Below, piece by piece: positions 22,801 to 31,800 of a stretch of DNA of 64,000 nucleotides. The stretch covers positions 77,628,522 through 77,692,521 of the forward strand of contig JAYGXS010000003.1 of assembly GCA_036362985.1 (NCBI GenBank). Reading direction: 5' to 3'. This DNA is from Ligula intestinalis (lineage: Eukaryota > Platyhelminthes > Cestoda > Diphyllobothriidea > Diphyllobothriidae). Positions within the stretch are counted from its first letter, which is position 1. Each line of letters starts with the position of its first letter. Below the pieces are notes generated by a model. It was not told where the DNA came from and made no database searches. It was given only the letters and a program-made list of their open reading frames with translations. The position numbers were made by a program, and so were the translations under genes.

Positions 22801-25800
22801 GGCAATCAGATCAGCCTGAATACTGATGTCAAGCTGAAGACTGATATCAGTAATGATGTTTGCCTTTCGCAGACATCGCTTGGATCTGGAATTCTGAGGC
22901 TTCCTACTGAATATAAGTGTCGCCTTCATACCTTTAGAAGCAAAAAGTAGATTAAGCACGAAAACAGTCGGTAATTCAGAATAAACTAACTGTTAAAGCT
23001 TATATAAGTTGCTGAAAGCAAGACAGATGGTTAACAGAATGCTAGGTAAGCAAGCAGAGACCAAACCAACAAAAGGAATGGAAGCAGATTTTTCAAGCGT
23101 AAGTACTGGTACTTACGGATAATTTATATGAGAAGACGAAAGACTTATAGTTGTATCTTCTCTTAGATAAATCGATTTATATAAGACTGATGACTTAGCT
23201 GAAATTTCGAAACCAGCGCTCGACCTTGACCTTCGACGGGTCTGAATTTTTTCAATATTTGGATGTAAATGTTTGTACCGATACACTGTACAAAGTGCTG
23301 GATCCACTCATTCTTCACTTTGTCCCCCGTAAGACGGTTTTAAATGTCCAGGATGAAGTGAACCTTCCTCTGTCTTTCCGCCGTAGGCTACGTAGGCCCT
23401 CTCGTCATTTGCATTAACAGAAAGACACTTCCGTTCTGCCCTTGATGACACTAACCTTTGAGCAGGCTAAGAAGCGCTACGAAGAAAAGCAGATAGCCGA
23501 TGAGGCCAACTTCACTGAAAACCCTTCTCTAAATGTTGCGAAAATCTTTTTGCACAAAGTCAAATCGCAGAGGAAAGTGCAGCACCCCATACTCAAAGAC
23601 GCCTTAGGAAACCCCATAGTTGACGCTAAGTTGACCGCCGATAGTTTCAATGCATTCTTGTCCAAAACTTTTAGTGAAAACTCGTTCACTGCACTTCCGG
23701 CTTTCCGGGCTTGGACGGGTACCTTCCTCGAAACCATAAGTTTTATCGTCTGGGACGTGACCGTAGCCATCCATCGTTATCGTCAATCTTATCGTCCAGG
23801 ACCAGATGGCGTTCCTTTAAAGGATATTTAATCTTGCTCTTGAGAGAAGAACGTTTCCTTCGTTGTGGAAAGAATCGCACATAATGCCCATTGGCAAGCA
23901 TGGTTAATCGACGTCATTTGACAACTTGAGGCCGATAAATATACTTTTCACAGCCTGGAAGATCTTGGAGACCTTCACTGACAAAAAATATAATAATATA
24001 TAATATTATGTTTATGATGCCAGTTTACAGGCAATTGTAAAGAGTTGGTAATGAACCTATTGGATGCCTTCCAAAACATCGAAGACCATAAAAACCTACA
24101 ACAAACTCCCTCTGTTGCAGCCAGTATTGGTTTTGTTTCAGGTTTTGTGTTTTGGCAAAATTGGGCGAGATAGGGAGTTTGTTTCAAGTGAACAAAACCT
24201 GCCTTCAAAGGTATGCTACAAACGGAATAAAGATGCAGTTGTAAGCTGAGTTGACTCATCAGCAGGAGAACTGTTTCATATCGTTTAAAGACATAAGTTC
24301 CAGACGGAGAGGGTTGGCACAAGAACACAGTGTTCGCCGTCTTCCTTCAATGGTTGTCGGCAAAAGTTGCGCGCTATCGGCTGAAGGCTTAGCAGACTGT
24401 GGGCTAGTGCTTCAGCAGCATTACCTTCAGCATGAAGCCTGGCGGGGTTCAAAGTCCACGAACGCCATCAGAGTGAAAGAGAGATTCTACCGAGTCAGCA
24501 CCCAAAATTCGTGAAAGTTGTCCTGAATGTAGAAAACTAGTGATAGCTCTCTTAAACATAGGATAGCTTTGCTGGGTTTTAATACTTTTGGGCAGCTGAT
24601 TACAGATTGATATGGCGTTTACTGAAAAGAATTGCCGGTACTTAACTGTACGTGCCATAGGAGGAAAAAAATACGCCTCGATGACTGGCGCGTCGAGAGT
24701 GCTCAAGCTGCCTTATTGTACTGATAGGATTAAAGGTTTGACCATTCAAAAGTTTAAGCAGTAAAAATAGACCCGTCTGCAATCTATGAAGCCACAGGGC
24801 ATCCAGCTTTATAAGTTCGCACCTTTGTTGGTAGGTTAAGTTACGGTGTTCTGTAGTGAAAACTCTTCAAGTGAAGAAGTGCTGCACCGATTCTATTTTC
24901 TTCCGTTCACTAGTGCGCACAAGACTGAATAGGGACGAGCAGTATTCAAGACTTGGTCTCACGTACATGTTATAAAGGCTAGTTCTAACCTTGATAGTCT
25001 TAAAATTTCGAAGAATGAATCCGGTGGTTCGGCGTGCTTTCGAGACTATCGGGGCACAGTGCTCTGAAAAATTGAGACTATCAGAGTAAGATATGCCCAA
25101 ATCCTTGATAACTCATGGAACATTAAGTTCGTGGCCATCAATGCATAATTCCGGTTGATGATCGTCGCCAACAATCATAACGGAACATTTGTGCCATGAA
25201 AGGGTGAGGCGCCATGTGCAACACCACTGGGCGAAGGCCTGAATATCCTTTTTTATCAGCTCGAGCACGATGTTGCGATCTGCCGGTTTATATCGATAAG
25301 CGACTTTTAAATCATCAGCGTACATGAGGGGTCTGCCATACTGAAAACAATCTGAAACGTCGTTGACAAACAGGCAAAATGGGAGCGGACCCTATAAACT
25401 ACCCTGTATAACTCCACTCCTCACATGCGTGGGGTTGGAGATAACATTGGAAATTTTTACCCCATTGTGAGCAAGCATTCAAATAAGAAGATATGAAGTT
25501 CAGAGGCTTGCTACCTATGCCGAAGGAAGCCAGTTTCAGAAGGAGGAGGTTATGATCAACCCGATCAAAGGCCTTAGTAAAATCAAAATAGACGCTATGA
25601 GTGGCAAAACCGCTGTCTCTAGATTGCAGCACATAATCAAAGAAAGAGAGCTGACAGGTGTCACAAGATCGTTTCTCGAGAAAGCCATGTTGAGCTGTAT
25701 TGAGCAGGTTGTTCTCTGTCAAGTGACGCATCACCTTTTCTTTGATTAAGGTCTCCAAGATCTTCGTGGCTGCGGGAAGTGTATTTATTGGCCTAAAATT

Positions 25801-28800
25801 GTCGAGTGACGTAGATCGGCCATGCTTGCGAATAGGCATTATGTGCGATTAATTCCTAAAAGAAGGTAAGTTTTCGCTCTCAAGAGCAAGATTAGATACC
25901 TTACAAAGAAATGACGGAAAGATATAATTTATTTCAGCTTTTAGAAGGCTCAGTGGAACGCCATCTGGTCCTGGACTGTTAGATTGACGATAACGATGGA
26001 TGGCTACAGTCATGTCCTAGAGGGTAAAACTTATGGTTTCGAGTACGGCAACCGTCCAAGCCTGGATAGCCGGAGGTGCAGCAAACGAGCTTTCACTAAA
26101 CGTTTTGGATAGGAACGCATTGAAACTACCGGCGGTCAACTAAGTTTCAGCTATGGGGTTTCCTAAGGCGTCTTGAAGAATGGGGTGTTGCGTTTTCCTC
26201 TCTGCGCTTTTACTGTATGCGTTAAGAGTTTCGCAGCATTTAGGGAAGGATTTTCAGTGAAGTGGGTTTCATCGGCTATCTGCTTTTCTTCGGAGAGCTT
26301 CTTAGCCTGCTCAAAGATCAGTGTGATCGAGGGCCGAACGGAAGTGTCGTTCTGCCGATGCAAACGACGAGGGAGCCTACGCAGCCTTCGATGGAAAGAC
26401 AAAGGAAGGTTCACTTTATCCTTGACATGTATTACTTTCTTACGGGGGACAAAGTGTAGGATGAGTGGATCCAGCACTTTGTACAGTGCATCGGTACAAA
26501 CTTTTACATCCAAACATTGGAAAAATTCTGACTAGTCTAGAGCGTTTAGATGTGCCAGTAGGTCCGCTTTATTTGCTGATCGGATTTCATGATAAAAACT
26601 CTACCTTTGTGAAAGTGTTTCATCTGCCTCCGGTTCTAGTTCACTAACAACTGTAAGATGGTCTGAACTCTCAAGTGCATCTTAGGATGACACTGAAAGT
26701 GGTTCACACGCCCTACAGAAAACTAGGTCCAGTATGTTTGCTTTTCGAGTGGGAAAATCGACTAACTGATCCCACATGCCGATATCTACAGCCTCAAGTA
26801 AGTTCTCGAACTTTGAAGGACCGGAAGGTCGAAACCATTGCACTTCAGGAAGATTAAAGTCTCCTAAAATCAAGCAACACTCAAAATTCAAATCGGCTGC
26901 GGCATGAAATGCCTGCAAGAGAAAAAGATCGTAGTCTGCATTGGCATTAGGTGGGCGATCAACACAGCCAACAAGTAAGGAGTATTTGTTTTTTAGAACA
27001 ACTCGTAGCAAGCTGCTGTCCTCCACCGCTGTGAATTGTGGATAGTCCAAAGGAATAAATGCAAGCGGCTGCTTTATAGAGATGCAGCTTACTCCGCCAC
27101 GACCATTGTTTCGATCGTTCCGAACGCATGCATAGCCTAGAACAGAGAGTTCAGAGTCAGCTACACAGGCCGATGCCCATGTCTCAGTTACCATAACAAT
27201 GTCTGGGCAGTTGACGAAAAAAAGAGTCTGGAGCAGAGGCATTTTGTTAATCAGTGATCTGGCATTTAAAACGACCAATTTAAGAGGGCATGTCTTAGGT
27301 TTCGGTGGCGGGACAGCTAGGCCATCACTTTTACCGGCTTCGACCAAAGAGATGTCCTTTTGACTTGAACTATTTGTCTCTCTATTATTTTGAGATTTGT
27401 CTCACCGTTGGTTCTCCGTTTCTCCAGCTCTATTATTAGCTGTCTCATCTTTCTCCGCTCTTTCAACTCGTAATCCGGCTGGAAAAAAACTTACGAATGC
27501 AGACTCCATAAGGATGGATTGCGCTCTAGCAAGAGTTTCGCCGTGGCCGAGAAATTGATCCTGGAGCTGTTGGAGCCTTCCCTATTTGAAATGCCTTAAG
27601 ATTGTGGAAAGACTCGCCTGGTTTTAGCACCTGTTTGGCGTAAACTCGCGTAAGACCCATGTCATGGTCAATTCATCCGTTTGCAATTGATGACTCTGAC
27701 TCTGGGGCCCCCTTTACAACTATTTTCTGCTTGCGAGTCAATGGAGCATATGTTGCAAGCTCACGTGTTTTGGCCGAGGGAGCACTTGTATCAGGTACAC
27801 TCGGTTCTGATGTACTGGTTATTGGGTAAGCTAAGTGCAAACCCTTGAACCGTTTGAATTGCTCAGGCTTATGCCTCTTTTTAGTTATGATCTTGTCAAC
27901 CTCTTTGTCATCATGTTCTTGTGCAGATTCGAGCAACGATGTGGTGCTAGGATGCAATTCCCGATAATTGCTTGTGTCGTTTAAGCCGAGTGACGATGGT
28001 GTAGCCCGTGAGCTTGACACATGATCCGATATGCATGATTCAGGGATGTCGTCAGAAATTTCCAAATCCAAGTCCATATCAGCGTCAACTCGTTCTTGTG
28101 TGATTTTTGACGCTATCTCTGGAGCCACTTTTACAACTATAGTCTGCTTGTGACTCACTTGTGCATCTGTTGCGAGCTCATGAGTTACGACCAAGCGGGC
28201 ATCTTTATCCGGTACTTTAGGTTCGATGGATCCTGATGTGCTGGTTTTTGGGTTAGCTGACTGCAAAACCTTGGCCCGTTTAGACTTTCTAGCCTTTCTA
28301 GCACTATGCTTTTTTGGCTTAATTATCTTATCGACCTCTGTATCATCGCTTTTAGGGCAGCATCGAGCAACGATGTGACGCTAGGACGCAAATCCAGATC
28401 ATTGCTAATGCTGCCTGAGCCCAGTAACGATGGCGTAGACTGCGGATTTATTTGAGTTTCTTTGCGATCGAGTGAGACTTCTGCTGGTTTACTTGAATCG
28501 GCAGATGATATGCGAGTTCCGGTTTAGCGGCCAAGGCTACCTGAGCATATGTTCTTTTATTTACCCTGGTTTTTAACCAACAAGGGCTTTTTTAACCACT
28601 GGATAAGAAATATGCGTTTAAATGTAGGCTATCTCTTGTTTCAGTTTATCAACCTCGTGCTTAAGTTCCTGCTTCATCTCCGAAAACTCCTGGCGGAGGA
28701 CAAAGTCCTCACAGTCTTACTTCGGTAAACGTAGTAGATATCTTGGCCATTTGGCGGGAGATTGAGAATTAATAAAATTATCTAAGTGGCCATATCGGCA

Positions 28801-31800
28801 GTTACTTTCTGGTCGTATCTGGGTATGTTTGTCAAGGGCCCGTGTCGAAGTGGCCGGGCTGCCTGAGGTGCTAACACTGATAATAACCAGATTTGGCGAC
28901 CCGGGTTCGAGATCCGCGGTGGCGAAACGTTTCGTGCTAACGAACTTGTAACATCTAAACTCTCCATGCTATGTAAGATTTTTTTGTGTTATGACCTGCG
29001 TCTGATACTGCCAATTAAGTCGGAAGCCAAACCAAAGAGCCCGTAAGACTGAGGCGGAGAGAAGATCGATTGACCAGATAGTGCAAGTTTACTGAGACAA
29101 GCAGGTTACAGCAAGTCAGAGTAAAATATTGAGTTCCTGACAGATACAATGAAATGTGTTTGGTTATAAAATTGCCTTAGTAATAACGTGAGAGTCACTT
29201 TAAGCCTAAATATTATGGCAATATAAGAAAAGGGTATATAACAACACAGTGATATAACGACTCAGCCTCGGCGTGAAATTCGGAGATGTGCAGATTTTTT
29301 TGGCGCAGAGGAGATTTCTTTCACAAAATCGACACGTCCAAGAAGCAATTTCCAAACTTTGGAAATAATTCACAGCGGAGGAATTTTTCAGAGCGACCGG
29401 ATTCAGATTTCAACGTAGAAAATTCCAAACTTAGAAAATATATAGTCAAATATTGAATTATTTCCAAGAAGCGTGTCTTCTATACTGAGATGGAGATAAA
29501 AAACACGTAAGCTCAATAGACTTGAAATTCGCAAACAATTGATGCGTCACTTGACAGAGAACAACCTGCTCAATACAGCTCAACATGGATTGCTTGAGAA
29601 AAGATCTTGTGACACCTGCCAGCTCTTTTTCTTTGATTATGTGCTACAATCTAGAGAAAGCGGTTTTGCCCTTTATACCGTCTATTTCAATTTTACGAAG
29701 GCCTTCGACCGGATCGATCATAACCTCCTCCTCCTTCTGAAACTGACCTCTTCCGTCATAGGTAGCAAGCTCCTGAACTTAACATCTTCCTAGTTGGATG
29801 CTCGTACAAAACGAGTTAACATTTCCAATGTTTTCTCCAACCCCACGCATGTGAGGAGTGGAGTTATGCAGGGTAGTGTACTAGGGCCGCTCCTATTTTG
29901 CCTCTTTATCAATGACGTTCCAGAGTGTTTTCAGTATGGCAAACCCTTCATGTACGCTGGTGATTTAAAAGTCGCTTATCGATATAAACCGGCAGATCGC
30001 AACATCGTGCTCCAGATGATAAAAAGGATCTGCAAGCATTCGCCCAGTGGTGTATCATATGGCGCTTCACCCTTTCATGGCACAAATATTCCGTTATGGT
30101 TGTTGGCAAAGATCATTAACCGGAATTATGCATTGACGGTCACTAATTATGTGTTCCAGATGTTATCAAGGATTTAGGCATTTCGTATTCTAATATTCTC
30201 AATCTGTCAGAGCACTGTGCCCTGGTAATCTCAAAAGCACGCCGAACCACCGGATTTTTCCTTAGAAATTTTAAGACCATAAAGTTTAGAACTAGCCTTT
30301 ATAATATGTACGTGAGACCAAGTCTTGAATACTGCTCGCTCCTATTCAGTCTGCTGCGCACTAGTGAACGGAATAAAATAGAATCGGTGCAGCACTTCTT
30401 CACTAGGAGGGTTTTCACTACAGAACACCACAACTTAGCCTACCAACAAAGGTGCGAACTTATAAAGCTGGATCCCCTGTGGCTTCGTAGATTGCGAAGG
30501 GTTTATTTTTACTGTTGAAACTTTTGAATGGCAAAACCTTTGATCCTCTTAGTACAGCTTGAGCACTCTCGCTGTGCCAGTCATTGAGATGTCTTTTTAT
30601 TTCTTCCTATGGCATGCACAGTTTAGTACCGGCAATTCTTTTCAGTCAATGCCATATCAATCTGGAATAAACTGCCCAAAAGTATTAAAACCCAGCAAAG
30701 CATTCCTATTTTAGAGAGGGCTATCACTAGTTTTCAACATTCAGGACAACTTTCACGAATTTTGGGTGCTGACTCGGTGGAATCTCTCTTTCACTGTGAT
30801 GGCGTTCGTGGACTTTGAACCCCGCCAGGCTTCATGCTGAAGATAATGCTGCTGAAGCTGCGGCCCGCAATCGGCTAACCTTTCCGCCGATAGCGCGCAA
30901 CTTTTGCCGACAACCATTGAAGGAAGACTGAGAACACTGTGTTCTTGTGCTAACCCTCTCCGTCCCGAATTAATGTCCCTTATCAATATGCAATTTTTCT
31001 CCTGCTGAGGTGTTAACTCCGTTTACAACTGTACATATATTCCGTTTGTAGCATACCTTTGAAGGCATGTTTTGCTCACTTGAAACAAACTTTCCATCTT
31101 GCCCAGCATTGACAAAGCACAAGATGGAAATAAAACGAACACGGGCTGCAATAGAGGGAGTTTCTATTAGGTTTTTTCCTGTCTTCGAGGTTTTGGAAGG
31201 CACCCAGGATGTGCTCTACCATATCTTTACAATTGCCTGTAAACTGGCATAATAAACATACGTATGTAATTCTGAACTAAGAAAGAGCAGTGCTAAACAT
31301 TACTGCGACAAAAGTAAGGGCAAAGTTTAGTGAGGCCACAATTTCAACAAAGACCGTCTGTTTCCTCCGCTATAGCTGTTCACCCGGTACAACGTTGTTT
31401 AGAATAGAGTGCTTGACCTCGCTAAAAAATTAAGTTGGCAAGGAAAAAATGCCTCTTGCCTATGATAATTTTTGAAATTTATGTTATTTAGCGCCAGGAA
31501 GGCACTATCTTTCTACTTAAGTTAATTCGAGGAACTTTTATATGCGTGCCCTTTAACATCCTATTTTTTGCTGTCAGTTTAAGTATTTCAAATTTTGTAG
31601 GTCGGATGCTTTGTAAAGCTGTACAGGGGCTGTAATTAGCAATGTAAACCTACTTTCCATCGTACTTGTATTTACTACAGGATTACAGACACGGTCAAAC
31701 AATATACCATAAGGGATCCAGCTGACAGTAGAAAAACTCCCTTCCATTCTTACTATTGTTTGCTAGTAACTGTTATTACACAGAAAGAAAAACTGCTACT

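Larger units (their letters stand above)
23986..29520 (-). mobile_element. Probably full-length CR1-like LINE nested in another copy of the same family
   Basis: On the minus strand the order is a 5' region (29520 to about 28560), ORF1 (28560-27420), endonuclease (27350-26680), linker (26513-26163), reverse transcriptase (25840-24870), thumb and C-terminal part (to about 24450), then a 3' UTR ending in an (AAT/AT)n-rich tail at 23986-24005. RT landmarks are FRPINTLPAATKILE, VYFDFTKAFDRVDHNLLLLK and MYADDLK. Frameshifts and stops show it is no longer active. At about 5.5 kb it interrupts the plus-strand copy 23218-23985 / 29521-31275 at a precise point in the RT. Confidence 0.8.

Noticed and set aside
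23099..23116. Perfect inverted repeat GTAAGTACTGGTACTTAC
   Set aside because: Short and isolated, with no association beyond lying between two LINE fragments.
28830..28916. Possible Leu/Ser tRNA gene
   Set aside because: The acceptor stem ends do not pair, and it lies within a transposon-rich stretch.
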